A stretch of DNA of 64,000 bases from Flavobacterium gelatinilyticum (GCF_027111295.1 NZ_CP114287.1:1364001-1428000), one strand, 5' to 3'; numbered from the stretch's first letter, positions 18,939 to 28,226 are shown. The notes: a model not told the origin generated them from the sequence alone. A program made the numbers and translations.

Positions 18939-20204
18939 ATGGAAAACTACAGCATCATCATATTCATCCTTGCCATCGTGATAGGATTATCAGCATTTGC
19001 AGAAAAAGCAAAACTCCCCTATCCAATTCTACTGGTAATTGTAGGTGTCGCAATTGGTTTTGTTCCGACAATAAAAGAAATCCAAATTAATCCGGAAATT
19101 ATATTTCTAATATTTCTTCCGCCATTATTATATGATGCTTCATTTAATATTTCCCCACGACATTTTAAGAACAACTTTCGCACCATAGGTTCGCTGGCAA
19201 TACCTTTGGTTTTTCTAACTACGTTTTGGATCGCAGTTGTATCACATTATTTAATTCCCGGAATGAGCTGGCCTTTATCATTTGTACTTGGAGCGATACT
19301 TTCTGCTACAGATGCCGTTGCCGCAATAAGCATTACAAAAGGTCTCGGAATACCCGAAAAAACAATTACAATCCTTGAAGGCGAAAGTCTAATAAATGAT
19401 GCCTCAGCTCTTGTCGCCTATCGTTTTGCGGTCGCTGCTGCATTAGGATCTTCTTTTGTAATCTGGAAAGCAACACTTGAATTTGTGTTACTACTTGGCG
19501 GAGGTTTTTTGGTAGGTTTTGTAATGGCCAGAATCCTTGCTTTTATATTAAATAAAGTACACAAAAACATTAACGTTACAATCAGACTAATGCTTTTAAT
19601 GCCTTTTGTAACCTATTTATTTGCAGAACATTTACATGTTTCAGGAGTAATTGCAGTGGTTGTTTTAGGATTAATGATTGCCAGATTTAGTAATAAAATT
19701 TTTCCCGAAAACTTAAAAAACAGTTCTAAAAATCTCTGGGATATTATCATATTCATATTAAATGGATTAATCTTTATTTCTATTGGCCTAAATTTCAGAT
19801 ATATTCTAAAAGAAATCGACGACGAGATGATTCTCCCTTATATTGCTTACGCATTCATCATAACTATTGTGGCGTTACTTATTAGAATGGTAAGGGTATT
19901 TCTTCAGAAAATAAACCTTCAAAAAGCTTTTCAAAACAATGCTAAAGGAAAAATTAAAGTCAACGAACATGCGCTTTTAGACACTAAAAACAGTATCATT
20001 TTAAGCTGGTCCGGAATGCGCGGAATCGTTTCGCTGGCCATTGCTTTGGGATTACCCACATTTCTGGACGACGGAACCCCTTTTCCCCAGCGAAATGCAA
20101 TAATATTTATTTCTGTCGCAGTTGTGCTTTTAACTCTTATTGGGCAAGGATTGACACTTCCGTGGATTGTCAAAAAGCTTAATATTCAAAAAGAAAAGCA
20201 CTAA
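18939..20204 (+). CDS. Na+/H+ antiporter, CPA1 family
   Basis: 421 aa, about 12 membrane helices covering nearly the whole chain. CPA1/NhaP-type landmarks are FLIFLPPLLYDASFN in helix 3-4, GAILSATDAVAAISI, and GESLINDASALVAYRFA, which carries the conserved acidic ion-binding residues; WSGMRGIVSLAIALGLP is the conserved helix near the C-terminus. It exchanges protons for Na+ (or K+) across the inner membrane for pH and sodium homeostasis. It lacks the long cytoplasmic C-terminal tail of many relatives. Ion preference is not predictable here. Confidence 0.93.
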   Translation: MENYSIIIFILAIVIGLSAFAEKAKLPYPILLVIVGVAIGFVPTIKEIQINPEIIFLIFLPPLLYDASFNISPRHFKNNFRTIGSLAIPLVFLTTFWIAVVSHYLIPGMSWPLSFVLGAILSATDAVAAISITKGLGIPEKTITILEGESLINDASALVAYRFAVAAALGSSFVIWKATLEFVLLLGGGFLVGFVMARILAFILNKVHKNINVTIRLMLLMPFVTYLFAEHLHVSGVIAVVVLGLMIARFSNKIFPENLKNSSKNLWDIIIFILNGLIFISIGLNFRYILKEIDDEMILPYIAYAFIITIVALLIRMVRVFLQKINLQKAFQNNAKGKIKVNEHALLDTKNSIILSWSGMRGIVSLAIALGLPTFLDDGTPFPQRNAIIFISVAVVLLTLIGQGLTLPWIVKKLNIQKEKH

Positions 20205-20271
20205 TTATTTTGAAGGAAGATTATTTGCTTTAAGAATTAAACTAACTTTATATTCAATTAAACGATCAAAA

Positions 20272-20733
20272 ATGACTTCAGCAATTTTATCTACAACTCC
20301 AGATTCAGAAATTGTTACGACACGAGTTCTGAATTTCCCTCAGAAACTTGTTTACAAAGCATGGAGCGATCCTGAACATTTAAAAAACTGGTGGGGTCCA
20401 AAAGGTTTTACAAATACTTTTCATGAGTTTGATTTTCGCGAAGGCGGAAAATGGACCTTCACAATGCATGGCCCGGAAGCAGGAAACTATGAAAATGATG
20501 TCGAATTTATAAAAATTGACAAACCAAATCTTATTGCATGGAAACGTCATTCGAAACCTCTTTTCCAGATTTTAACCACCTTTGAAAAAATTGCAGAAAA
20601 CCAAACAAAAGTTGTTTTTAAAATGCTTTTTGAAACTGTAGAAGAATGTCAAAAACTGAAACCGTATGTTGTTGACAAAAATGAGGAAAATTTTGATAAG
20701 CTGGAAGTTGAGTTATCCAAAATGACGTTGTAA
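20272..20733 (+). CDS. SRPBCC/AHSA1-domain protein
   Basis: 153 aa from the ATG at 20272; the frame runs open back into the antiporter gene, but the Aha1-like fold begins right after this Met. Landmarks of the AHSA1/START-like family are VTTRVLNFPQKLVYKAWSDPEHLKNWWGPKGFTN and FDFREGGKWTFTMHGPEAG, then a C-terminal helix (NFDKLEVELSKM). These proteins bind hydrophobic ligands in a deep cavity; the ligand here is unknown. It is probably a stand-alone gene. Confidence 0.88.
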   Translation: MTSAILSTTPDSEIVTTRVLNFPQKLVYKAWSDPEHLKNWWGPKGFTNTFHEFDFREGGKWTFTMHGPEAGNYENDVEFIKIDKPNLIAWKRHSKPLFQILTTFEKIAENQTKVVFKMLFETVEECQKLKPYVVDKNEENFDKLEVELSKMTL

Positions 20734-20810
20734 AACACATCAAAAAGAAAGATAGCAAGATTTGGATTTTTCTATGTTGCAAAAAAAATGATTTTTGCTT
20801 AAAAAAACTT

Positions 20811-21284
20811 ATGGAAGCGAATTTTAAAATTAAACCTATTAATCATAACGAATTTTCAGGCTTTTTCGAATTAACGAATCTAGAATTAGAAAAGATTGGT
20901 GGAATTAAAATGACAGCTGATAAATTTCCTGGTTTTCCTTGCAGGATAAGTTTAGAAGATGCCGAAATTGGAGAAGAAGTCATTTTAATTCCATACAATC
21001 ATCATAAAACAAACTCACCTTATCAGGCAAGCGGGCCAATTTTTATACGCAATAGAGCAATTACACCAACATTCGAAATCAATCAAATTCCACACATGCT
21101 GAAACATAGATTACTTTCACTTCGCGGTTATGCTAACAATGGCATAATGAAGGAAGCTACCATAATAGAAGGAAATATTATTAAAGAACAAATTATTAAA
21201 ATCTTTGAAAACGAAAAAATAGCATACATCCATATTCACAATGCAAAACCGGGCTGCTACAATTGTTTAGTTGAAAGAGCTTAA
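20811..21284 (+). CDS. DUF1203 family protein
   Basis: 157 aa. The core matches DUF1203: GFPCRISLEDAEIGEEVILIPYNHH, then SPYQASGPIFIR, and a C-terminal YIHIHNAKPGCYNCLVERA with two cysteines three residues apart. It has no signal peptide, so it is cytoplasmic. Function is unknown; there is no operon partner that would suggest one. Confidence 0.8.
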   Translation: MEANFKIKPINHNEFSGFFELTNLELEKIGGIKMTADKFPGFPCRISLEDAEIGEEVILIPYNHHKTNSPYQASGPIFIRNRAITPTFEINQIPHMLKHRLLSLRGYANNGIMKEATIIEGNIIKEQIIKIFENEKIAYIHIHNAKPGCYNCLVERA

Positions 21285-21403
21285 ATATCTTTCATCAATC
21301 TTAAAAAAATTAGATAAAAAAAATATGCACGCATAGTAATTTTGCGTTTTTCATTTGCATTTTATTCGTAATTTCGATTTCTCATTAAATTACAATATTA
21401 AAA

Positions 21404-21841
21404 ATGGCATCATTTACAAAAGAAATATCTTTTCGCTGGTCAGATCTTGATCCAAATTTTCACGTTCGTCACAGTGCTTATTACGATTTTGGCGCACAGC
21501 ATCGTATCGAAATCCTTGAAGAATTGGGTTTAACCTTAAAAGTTATGCAGACAGAAGGTTTCGGTCCAGTTTTATTCAGAGAAGAATGTGTTTTCAGAAA
21601 AGAATTGAAACTTTCAGATAAAATATTCATTCACACCAAAACTTCAAAAATGAAAGCCGATGCTTCGCGCTGGTCAATCATACATGAATTTAGAAGAGAA
21701 GACGACACACTTTGCGCAACCATTACTGTTGATGGCGCCTGGATGGACACTAAACTTCGCAAATTAGCTTCGCCTACACCAGAAATCGCTATTCAGGCTT
21801 TAAGTATTTTCCCAAAAAGTGATGACTTTGTCGGGCTTTAA
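21404..21841 (+). CDS. Acyl-CoA thioesterase, hotdog fold
   Basis: 145 aa, one hotdog domain of the 4-hydroxybenzoyl-CoA thioesterase type. The pattern WSDLDPNFHVRHSAYYDF (12-29) holds the conserved Asp at 16 that is catalytic in this family and the start of the long central helix. It hydrolyses acyl-CoA or aryl-CoA thioesters; the acyl group is not predictable. A strong terminator follows it, and it appears to be monocistronic. Confidence 0.85.
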   Translation: MASFTKEISFRWSDLDPNFHVRHSAYYDFGAQHRIEILEELGLTLKVMQTEGFGPVLFREECVFRKELKLSDKIFIHTKTSKMKADASRWSIIHEFRREDDTLCATITVDGAWMDTKLRKLASPTPEIAIQALSIFPKSDDFVGL

Positions 21842-21872
21842 AAAAACGAAACCTAAAATTTCTAAAAAATAC

Positions 21873-21908
21873 AATCCAAAAGCATCATATCTGTTTTGCT
21901 TTTGGATT
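21873..21908 (+). terminator. Terminator after the thioesterase gene
   Basis: AATCCAAAAGC (21873-21883) pairs perfectly with GCTTTTGGATT (21898-21908), an 11-bp stem, followed by TTTTT. Confidence 0.8.
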
Positions 21909-22050
21909 TTTTATTTAACTATAGTTGTTGTGCTGTAATGGTTCAATTTTTAATTCAATTACTGTTTTTGGATAAGTTTAAGACGATAATTTTTGCTTTT
22001 AAAAATGCATAACGGTAATTTTATAATCCTTAACCTGAAATTACTTCGAA

Positions 22051-23037
22051 ATGAAAACCATAAAACTCCTCATATTTTTGCTGCCTGTTTTCTGTTTTTC
22101 GCAGGAAAAAATAAAACAGCTGGATATTAATTTAACCAATTACGAATATCCGTTTCCGGTAAAATTTCTGGAATTAAGCAGTCAGCGGCAGTATTTAAAA
22201 ATGGTCTACATGGACATTATTCCTGAAAATTACAATAAGAAAAACATTGTGTTACTTCACGGAAAAAACTTCAACGGCGCTTATTGGGAAAGTACAATTC
22301 AAGCTTTAACCAAAGAAGGCTTCCGCGTTATTGTTCCGGATCAGATTGGTTTTGGAAAATCAACCAAACCTGATAATTTTCAATACACATTTCAGCAGCT
22401 GGCCGAAAACACCAAAAAACTTCTCGATCATTTAGACATTCAAAAAACAACTGTTTTAGGACATTCTATGGGCGGTATGCTAGCCGCAAGATTTTCTTTA
22501 ATGTATCCTGAAACGGCAGAAAAACTAGTTTTGGAAAACCCGATTGGTTTAGAAGACTGGAAACTTATTGTGCCTTATAAACCGGTTGACTGGTGGTACG
22601 AATCAGAATTAAAACAAAATTACGAAGGCATCAAAAAATACCAGATGGCGAATTACTACGATGGAAAATGGAATGCCGATTATCAAAAATGGGCCGAACT
22701 TGGCGCAGGCTGGACAACCGCTCCGGATTACGACCGAGTGGCATGGAATTCGGCTCTTTTGTACGATATGATTTTTACACAGCCAGTTTTATACGAATTT
22801 AAAAACATCAAAAGTCCGGTTTTATTAATTATCGGAACAAGAGATAAAACAGCTTTAGGAAAACCATTGGTTTTGGCAGAAGTTCAAAAAACAATGGGAA
22901 ATTACGCCGAATTAGGCAAAAAGACCCAAAAAGCAATACCAAATTCAAAATTAGTCGAAATTGCCAATACCGGACATTTACCCCATATCGAATCTTTTGA
23001 CCAATTTATAAAACCATTAATCGTATTTTTGAAATAA
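22051..23037 (+). CDS. Exported alpha/beta hydrolase
   Basis: 328 aa. A signal peptide (1-18, ending CFSQ) sends it to the periplasm. The alpha/beta-hydrolase core has the oxyanion loop LLHGKNFNG (68-76), the nucleophile elbow GHSMGGM with Ser139, an acid in GTRDKT, and His309 in NTGHLPHIE, so the catalytic triad is complete. The cap region (about 170-245) is Trp/Tyr-rich. Resemblance to haloalkane-dehalogenase or epoxide-hydrolase type enzymes is general only; an esterase role is likely but the substrate is unknown. Confidence 0.88.
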   Translation: MKTIKLLIFLLPVFCFSQEKIKQLDINLTNYEYPFPVKFLELSSQRQYLKMVYMDIIPENYNKKNIVLLHGKNFNGAYWESTIQALTKEGFRVIVPDQIGFGKSTKPDNFQYTFQQLAENTKKLLDHLDIQKTTVLGHSMGGMLAARFSLMYPETAEKLVLENPIGLEDWKLIVPYKPVDWWYESELKQNYEGIKKYQMANYYDGKWNADYQKWAELGAGWTTAPDYDRVAWNSALLYDMIFTQPVLYEFKNIKSPVLLIIGTRDKTALGKPLVLAEVQKTMGNYAELGKKTQKAIPNSKLVEIANTGHLPHIESFDQFIKPLIVFLK

Positions 23038-23149
23038 CTTATTTGTAAGTAATTTACATGAATTTTTACTTCATAATTCTTGATTTTTAATTTTAATTCA
23101 TGAAATTCGCAGCAAAAAAATTCATACTAACTCTAAAAAATAAAATTAT

Positions 23150-23539
23150 ATGTTTACAATAGAACAAATCAAAGAAGCCCATGCCAAAGTAAAAAGCGGT
23201 GCTGATTTTCCAAATTATATACAGGATTTAATCATTCTGGGCGTAAAAGGTTACGACACTTTCGTAAATGACGGACACGTAGAATACTATGGAGTAAATG
23301 GCTACTCTGTAATATCTGATGAAAAGTACCAGCCAATTTCTATTGCAGCAACTCCAAACAAAGAACTTTTTATTGAGTTTTTAGTAAAACATCAGCAGGG
23401 AGAAACAGATTACCTTACCTTTTGCAATCACGCCGGACAATGCGGTATTGCAAAATGGAGAGTTGATATTATCGAAATGACATGCACTTATTTTGATAAT
23501 GCCGAAAACGAGATTCTGATCGAAAAAATCCCGAGTTAA
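23150..23539 (+). CDS. DUF1398 family protein (YbcV-like)
   Basis: 129 aa. The whole chain matches DUF1398: FTIEQIKEAHAKVKSGADFPNYIQDLIILGVKGYDTFV at the start, a YYGVNGY hairpin, and a Cys-containing centre (FCNHAGQCGIAKWRVD) followed by EMTCTYFD. No signal peptide. The family is of unknown function. A terminator follows directly, so it forms its own transcription unit. Confidence 0.82.
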   Translation: MFTIEQIKEAHAKVKSGADFPNYIQDLIILGVKGYDTFVNDGHVEYYGVNGYSVISDEKYQPISIAATPNKELFIEFLVKHQQGETDYLTFCNHAGQCGIAKWRVDIIEMTCTYFDNAENEILIEKIPS

Positions 23540-23569
23540 AAAACAACTGCATCTTCAATATGCAATAAC

Positions 23570-23596
23570 AAAAAAGTATCTGCCCGATACTTTTTT
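23570..23596 (+). terminator. Terminator after the DUF1398 gene
   Basis: AAAAAAGTATC and GATACTTTTTT form an 11-bp perfect stem with loop TGCCC, ending in a T-run. Confidence 0.82.
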
Positions 23597-23630
23597 TGTT
23601 TTAATTAGAAACTCTAAAACAAATCTTAAG

Positions 23631-24476
23631 ATGTCTAATATACTTTCTTCGATCATAAATGCAGAAGACTTAGTAAAACTAAATCTTTCTGAAATAGTAT
23701 TAATCGATTCCAGAGCCGGAATAAATGCCGAAGAGAATTATAATTCCCTGCATTTAAAAGGTGCCCGTTATGTTGATTTAAATAAAGATTTAGCAGCTGC
23801 AGGCGATCCTGCAGAAGGCGGCAGACATCCTCTGCCCTCTTTAGATAAATTTTCAGAAGTACTTTCAAGGCTCGGTATTTCACCTTCGTCAAACGTTATT
23901 GTTTATGATGATAAAAACGGATCAAATGCTGCTTCCCGATTTTGGTGGATGCTGCGTGCAATTGGACACGAAAAAGTTCAGGTTTTAAACGGAGGTTTAC
24001 AAGAAGCTTTAAAAGCGGGTTTTCCTACAATTTCTGAAACTGAAAATTTTGAAAAAACAGCCAAATATCCCGTTTCAGACTGGAAATTAGGCCTTGCAGA
24101 TATAGAAGAAGTAGAAAAAGCGCGAAATAATCCGCAAAACATTGTAATCGATGTTCGGGATAAAAACCGCTTTGACGGACTTACAGAACCCCTGGATTTA
24201 ATTGCCGGACATATTCCGGGAGCGGTGAATGTTCCTTTTAGTGAAAATCTGGACGAAAACGGACTCTTTAAATCTGCTGAAACATTAGCCGAAATATATT
24301 CTGAAATTCTAAAAGACAAACCATCCCAAAATATAATTGTACATTGCGGTTCCGGAGTTACGGCCTGCCACACATTACTCGCGATGGATTACGCAGGAAT
24401 CGAAATTCCAAAACTATATGTGGGTTCATGGAGCGAATGGTCGAGAAACAACCGTGAAATGGCAGTAAAAAATTAA
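23631..24476 (+). CDS. Thiosulfate/3-mercaptopyruvate sulfurtransferase
   Basis: 281 aa with two rhodanese domains: an inactive N-terminal one (about 8-125, LIDSRAGINAEENYNSLHLKGARYV) and a catalytic C-terminal one (about 150-275, VIDVRDKNRFDG, HIPGAVNVPF). The active-site loop is HCGSGVTACH with the sulfur-carrying Cys239. A CGSGVT loop is the 3-mercaptopyruvate type, rather than the CRxGx(R/T) loop of thiosulfate enzymes, so mercaptopyruvate is the more likely donor. No signal peptide, cytoplasmic. Confidence 0.93.
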   Translation: MSNILSSIINAEDLVKLNLSEIVLIDSRAGINAEENYNSLHLKGARYVDLNKDLAAAGDPAEGGRHPLPSLDKFSEVLSRLGISPSSNVIVYDDKNGSNAASRFWWMLRAIGHEKVQVLNGGLQEALKAGFPTISETENFEKTAKYPVSDWKLGLADIEEVEKARNNPQNIVIDVRDKNRFDGLTEPLDLIAGHIPGAVNVPFSENLDENGLFKSAETLAEIYSEILKDKPSQNIIVHCGSGVTACHTLLAMDYAGIEIPKLYVGSWSEWSRNNREMAVKN

Positions 24477-24555
24477 TTCATTTGATATTGCAGATTAAAG
24501 ACGTAAAGAAATTATTGAAATCTTTTAATCTGCGGCGAAAAAACTAAACATCATA

Positions 24556-25797
24556 ATGCAGCACTGGGATATACTTTTATCAAATCAGGTAAACAAAAAA
24601 AACTTTATAGACAGCCTTCTTTCAGGCGAAGCAAAAGGAGAATTAGCCGTTTTTAACAACAAAAAAGGAATTTTATTCTCAGATATTTCCATTGAAAAAT
24701 TCATCGAAAAAGAATACCAGTATGACAGCGTAGAAGCTTCACCGGAATCCCATCGCCAGTTACGAACATTTTCGTCCGGCGAACGCAAAAAAGAATTCCT
24801 GAAATACTGCATTAACCAAAAACCGGATTTTATTATTTTCGACAATCCTTTTGATCATTTAGACCAGGCATCAAGAGTCGTTTTGGCAGAATCTTTAAAA
24901 GATTTAATCAACGAAATTGCCATCATTCAAATCGTTAACCGCCTTGTTGATGTTTTGGCTTTTGTTCCAAATAAGGCTCAAATAAAAGACAATACGTTTG
25001 AGCTTCACCCTATTTCCAAAACCGAAAATCATTTCAAAACCTTAAATACGGCGGCCATTCCAAAACCGGCTGAACTTAATAATTTTCAGGAAAGCGAATT
25101 AATTAAACTGGACAAAGTATCAGTCAGCTACGAAGAGAGAAAAATTCTCGACAATATATCGTGGACTATAAAACAAGGCGAATTCTGGCAGTTAATTGGT
25201 CCGAATGGTTCCGGAAAAAGCACGATTTTATCTTTAATTACCGGTGATAATCCAAAAGGTTTCGGACAGAATTTGTATTTATTCGGAAGAAAAAAAGGAA
25301 CCGGGGAAAGTGTCTGGGATATTAAAAAACAAATCGGAATTTTCACGACTTCTATGACTGATTTGTTCCAAAAAGGCCATACATTAGAACAAATGATCCT
25401 TTCCGGATTTTTCGATTCAATTGGATTATATACAGAACCAACAACACATCAAAAACAAATTGTAACACAATGGCTGGAAGTAATCGAAATGACGCATTTA
25501 CGCAAAAAACGATTTATTGATCTTTCGATAGGACAGCAAAGAGTCGCGTTGATTGTACGTGCCGTTTTAAAACATCCGCCTTTGCTGATCCTGGATGAAC
25601 CTGTAGAAGGTTTAGACGATGAAAATGTAGATTTGGTTATTCAGCTTATTAATACCATAAAACAAGAAACCAACGTTTCTATTTTGTATGTTTCACACAG
25701 AATTGAAGAAGGTCTTGCTCCTACATCGGTTTTTGAACTTGTACCTTCAGAAACAGGATCAGCCGGAAAAATAAAATATCACTCAGAGTTAAACTAA
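24556..25797 (+). CDS. Tandem ABC ATPase with degenerate first half (ModF/PhrA-like)
   Basis: 413 aa, two ABC nucleotide-binding domains and no membrane segment. The second is complete: Walker A GPNGSGKST (215-223), signature LSIGQQ, Walker B LLILDEP and a switch His in VSHR. The first (about 1-155) keeps a signature (FSSGE, 72-76) but has no Walker A at all, and its Walker B reads FIIFDNP (92-98) with Asn in place of the catalytic Glu. So one half has lost ATP binding. ModF/PhrA-type proteins have this tandem layout; the role is not well known. A lipoprotein gene starts 1 nt after it. Confidence 0.85.
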   Translation: MQHWDILLSNQVNKKNFIDSLLSGEAKGELAVFNNKKGILFSDISIEKFIEKEYQYDSVEASPESHRQLRTFSSGERKKEFLKYCINQKPDFIIFDNPFDHLDQASRVVLAESLKDLINEIAIIQIVNRLVDVLAFVPNKAQIKDNTFELHPISKTENHFKTLNTAAIPKPAELNNFQESELIKLDKVSVSYEERKILDNISWTIKQGEFWQLIGPNGSGKSTILSLITGDNPKGFGQNLYLFGRKKGTGESVWDIKKQIGIFTTSMTDLFQKGHTLEQMILSGFFDSIGLYTEPTTHQKQIVTQWLEVIEMTHLRKKRFIDLSIGQQRVALIVRAVLKHPPLLILDEPVEGLDDENVDLVIQLINTIKQETNVSILYVSHRIEEGLAPTSVFELVPSETGSAGKIKYHSELN

Positions 25798-25798
25798 A

Positions 25799-26407
25799 AT
25801 GAAAAAAATTACTGCACTTTTATTCCTGCAGCTTTTATTGATTTCGTGTTCCGGCACTATTTCAACTACAAAAAAAGAATATGCAATTACTAATTCTTCA
25901 GCATTAAAATCAGACTGGATTATCGATTCTCAGAAATGGAGTTTAGATAATAATACCATTACAGGATCAGGTTCGCCTTCAAAATGGGGTATTTTGGTTT
26001 CGAAAAAACAGCTTCCTGAAAATTATGAAATCGATTTTAAAGTCAACATGACCAGAGAATCTTTATTTGAAATAATGCTCCATCTGGACAAAGAAAAATA
26101 CATCAGAACCTATCTGTACCAGATTGATCAAAACATTGTAATTGGCGAAGGTACTTATTATAAAAATGACGATTCGTACGGCAAACGAGGCGGTAAAACT
26201 TTGTTTAAAAAACCAATGAATCTGGAAAACAACAAAACATATGCTGTAAAAATTAAAGTCACAGAGAACCAATTGCACTTTTCGGTAGACGGTCAGACTT
26301 CATTAGAATGTTCTCTTGAAAAAAGCGGTTTAAGCCAGAAAGGAAAACTCGGTTTCATAACAAACGGAGATGTCCAGATAACCGATTTAAAAATCAAAAC
26401 CCTATAA
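25799..26407 (+). CDS. Lipoprotein with DUF1080-like jelly-roll
   Basis: 202 aa. The lipoprotein signal ends at Cys17 (LLISC). The body is all beta: WIIDSQKWSLDNNTITGSGSPSKWGILVSKKQLPENYEIDFKV near the start, then KIKVTENQLHFSVDGQTSLE and a closing GKLGFITNGDVQITDLKIKTL. This is the layout of the 3-keto-disaccharide hydrolase/DUF1080 fold, but no catalytic residues can be identified. It is translationally close to the ABC gene (1-nt gap) and followed by a terminator. Confidence 0.75.
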   Translation: MKKITALLFLQLLLISCSGTISTTKKEYAITNSSALKSDWIIDSQKWSLDNNTITGSGSPSKWGILVSKKQLPENYEIDFKVNMTRESLFEIMLHLDKEKYIRTYLYQIDQNIVIGEGTYYKNDDSYGKRGGKTLFKKPMNLENNKTYAVKIKVTENQLHFSVDGQTSLECSLEKSGLSQKGKLGFITNGDVQITDLKIKTL

Positions 26408-26408
26408 A

Positions 26409-26431
26409 AAAAGCTCCCAAAAGGAGCTTTT
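26409..26431. terminator. Terminator between the lipoprotein gene and rluD
   Basis: AAAAGCTCC and GGAGCTTTT, a 9-bp perfect stem with loop CAAAA. It lies between converging genes and can serve the plus strand; the A-run at the other side makes minus-strand use possible. Confidence 0.75.
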
Positions 26432-26485
26432 CGTTTATTCAGAAAAATTATCTAATTCACTAATTATCTAATTGTCACATTAAAA

Positions 26486-27535
26486 TTAATTCTCTTCGTC
26501 TTCGATATTGTGAGATTTCACATAATTACGCCATTTATCGATGCAATCCTGAAAATCCTGAGGTAATTCAGTATCAAAACGCATCATTTCTCCTGTGTTG
26601 GGGTGAACAAATCCAAGCGTTTTTGCATGCAGTGCCTGACGCGGTAATGCTTTAAAACAATTCTCGATAAACTGTTTGTATTTCGTAAAAGTAGTTCCTT
26701 TTAAAATCAAATGACCGCCGTAACGTTCATCATTAAACAACGGATGTCCAATGTGTTTCATGTGTGCACGAATCTGGTGTGTTCTTCCTGTTTCCAGTTT
26801 ACACGAAATCAGGGTTACATAACCAAAACGTTCCAAAACTTTATAATGCGTAATGGCAGGTTTACCAATCTCTGGATCAGCAAAAACGGCCATCTGCATT
26901 CGGTCTTTTAAATGTCTGGCAAGGTTTCCTTCGATTGTACCGCTGTCTGCAGTCACATTTCCCCAAACCAGTGCAATATACTCACGTTCGGTAGTTTTAG
27001 CCTCAAACTGCTTCGCCAAATGCGTCATTGCAGCTTCGGTTTTAGCAACCACCAAAAGTCCTGATGTATCTTTATCAATTCGGTGTACCAGACCCGGACG
27101 TTCACTGCTGTTCATTGGCAGATTATCAAAATGATGCGCCAGAGCATTTACCAACGTTCCGGTATAATTTCCGTGTCCCGGATGCACTACCATTCCCGGT
27201 TCTTTATTGATTAACAAAAATGCATCATCTTCATAAACGATATTTAGCGGAATATCCTCAGGAAGAATATGATTTTCGTATGGAGGATGCGACAACATAA
27301 CTGTTATCACATCAAAAGGCTTTACTTTATAATTTGATTTTACCGGAATATCATTTACAAAAATGCTTCCGTTGGCTGCCGCATTCTGAATTTTATTTCT
27401 TGTGGCATTTGGAATCAAATACATTAAATATTTGTCAATACGCAAAAACGCCTGACCTTTTGGTACTTCAAATCTGTAATGCTCGAATAATTCGTCTTCC
27501 AGATCTAAATTTTCTTCAATATTATTGTTCATCAT
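26486..27535 (-). CDS. rluD: Ribosomal large-subunit pseudouridine synthase, RluD type
   Basis: 349 aa. An S4 RNA-binding domain (about 27-85, LRIDKYLMYLIP...GSIFVNDIPVKSNYKVKPFD) is followed by the RsuA/RluD catalytic domain. The catalytic Asp154 lies in the motif GLVHRIDKDTSGLLVVAK; LETGRTHQIRAHMKHIGHPLFND is the other family signature. It isomerises uridines in helix 69 of 23S rRNA in the RluD family. Its start overlaps the end of the PASTA gene by 14 nt, so the two are translated from one mRNA. Confidence 0.95.
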   Translation of the reverse strand: MMNNNIEENLDLEDELFEHYRFEVPKGQAFLRIDKYLMYLIPNATRNKIQNAAANGSIFVNDIPVKSNYKVKPFDVITVMLSHPPYENHILPEDIPLNIVYEDDAFLLINKEPGMVVHPGHGNYTGTLVNALAHHFDNLPMNSSERPGLVHRIDKDTSGLLVVAKTEAAMTHLAKQFEAKTTEREYIALVWGNVTADSGTIEGNLARHLKDRMQMAVFADPEIGKPAITHYKVLERFGYVTLISCKLETGRTHQIRAHMKHIGHPLFNDERYGGHLILKGTTFTKYKQFIENCFKALPRQALHAKTLGFVHPNTGEMMRFDTELPQDFQDCIDKWRNYVKSHNIEDEEN

Positions 27536-28139
27536 TTGGGATTTCTACAGGTGCAGCTGTACTGTCAACCTCGCTTTCATCTACATAACTTGCTTTTCCG
27601 TCACCTAAAACCAAATCAATTTTAGACGCTTTCAAAACGCGGTCTCCTACTTTTAAGTTTCTTCCTTTTAAACGCATTTCCAAAACCATATCTTTTCCAA
27701 GATTTGGAATGTAAGTAATCGTTCCCGGTTCAAGACCTAAAGCCTTTAAAGTTGGAACTGCTTCACGATATGTTTTTTCGATTAAATCAGGAATCTTAAC
27801 AGATGAAAAACCCGATGCATTAATTTTTATATATATTTTTCTTCCCACTTTTACCTTAGTTCCAGGCAGGGGATCCTGCTCTACAACACTGAATTTTGGG
27901 AATTCACTTCGGTAATCCACACTATCCAAAAGTACATAATCTAAGTCCAGTTCGTCCAGTTTTTCTTCTACCTGCTCTTCAGTCAGCCTTGCTAAATTCG
28001 GAACCGCAATTTCATGTCCATGATCAGTTGTAAAAGTTAACCAATGCATAAACAAATAACCTAAAATCGCAATAATAGCAGCCGCAGCCAATACTTGTAA
28101 AAAAAACACACGGCTGGTTAAATACTTACGTAAACTCAT
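27522..28139 (-). CDS. Single-pass membrane protein with PASTA domains
   Basis: 205 aa from the ATG at 28139; a TTG eight codons upstream also keeps the frame but lacks a reason to be preferred. A short cytoplasmic N-terminus, one membrane helix (FFLQVLAAAAIIAILGYLFMHW), then three PASTA repeats (VPNLARLTEEQVEEKLDELD; IPDLIEKTYREAVPTLKALG; an incomplete third) and a Ser/Glu-rich tail. PASTA domains usually bind peptidoglycan in Ser/Thr kinases and penicillin-binding proteins, but neither is fused here. It lies between rluD and the divergent ddl gene, a peptidoglycan gene, so a cell-wall role is plausible. Confidence 0.9.
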   Translation of the reverse strand: MSLRKYLTSRVFFLQVLAAAAIIAILGYLFMHWLTFTTDHGHEIAVPNLARLTEEQVEEKLDELDLDYVLLDSVDYRSEFPKFSVVEQDPLPGTKVKVGRKIYIKINASGFSSVKIPDLIEKTYREAVPTLKALGLEPGTITYIPNLGKDMVLEMRLKGRNLKVGDRVLKASKIDLVLGDGKASYVDESEVDSTAAPVEIPNDEQ

Positions 28140-28226
28140 AAATTTATTTTTTGTTGAACGCAAAGATAAAGTATTTCATTTCAAAAAAAATGATAATTTT
28201 GTTTAAAACAGTAAAGCTTACAATTA

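Noticed and set aside
20167..20271. An upstream start for the AHSA1 gene inside the antiporter gene
   Set aside because: The extra 35 residues overlap conserved antiporter sequence and do not belong to the SRPBCC fold; the ATG at 20272 fits.
23978..24373. A 131-codon open frame on the minus strand in the sulfurtransferase gene
   Set aside because: It is the shadow of a conserved rhodanese domain on the other strand.
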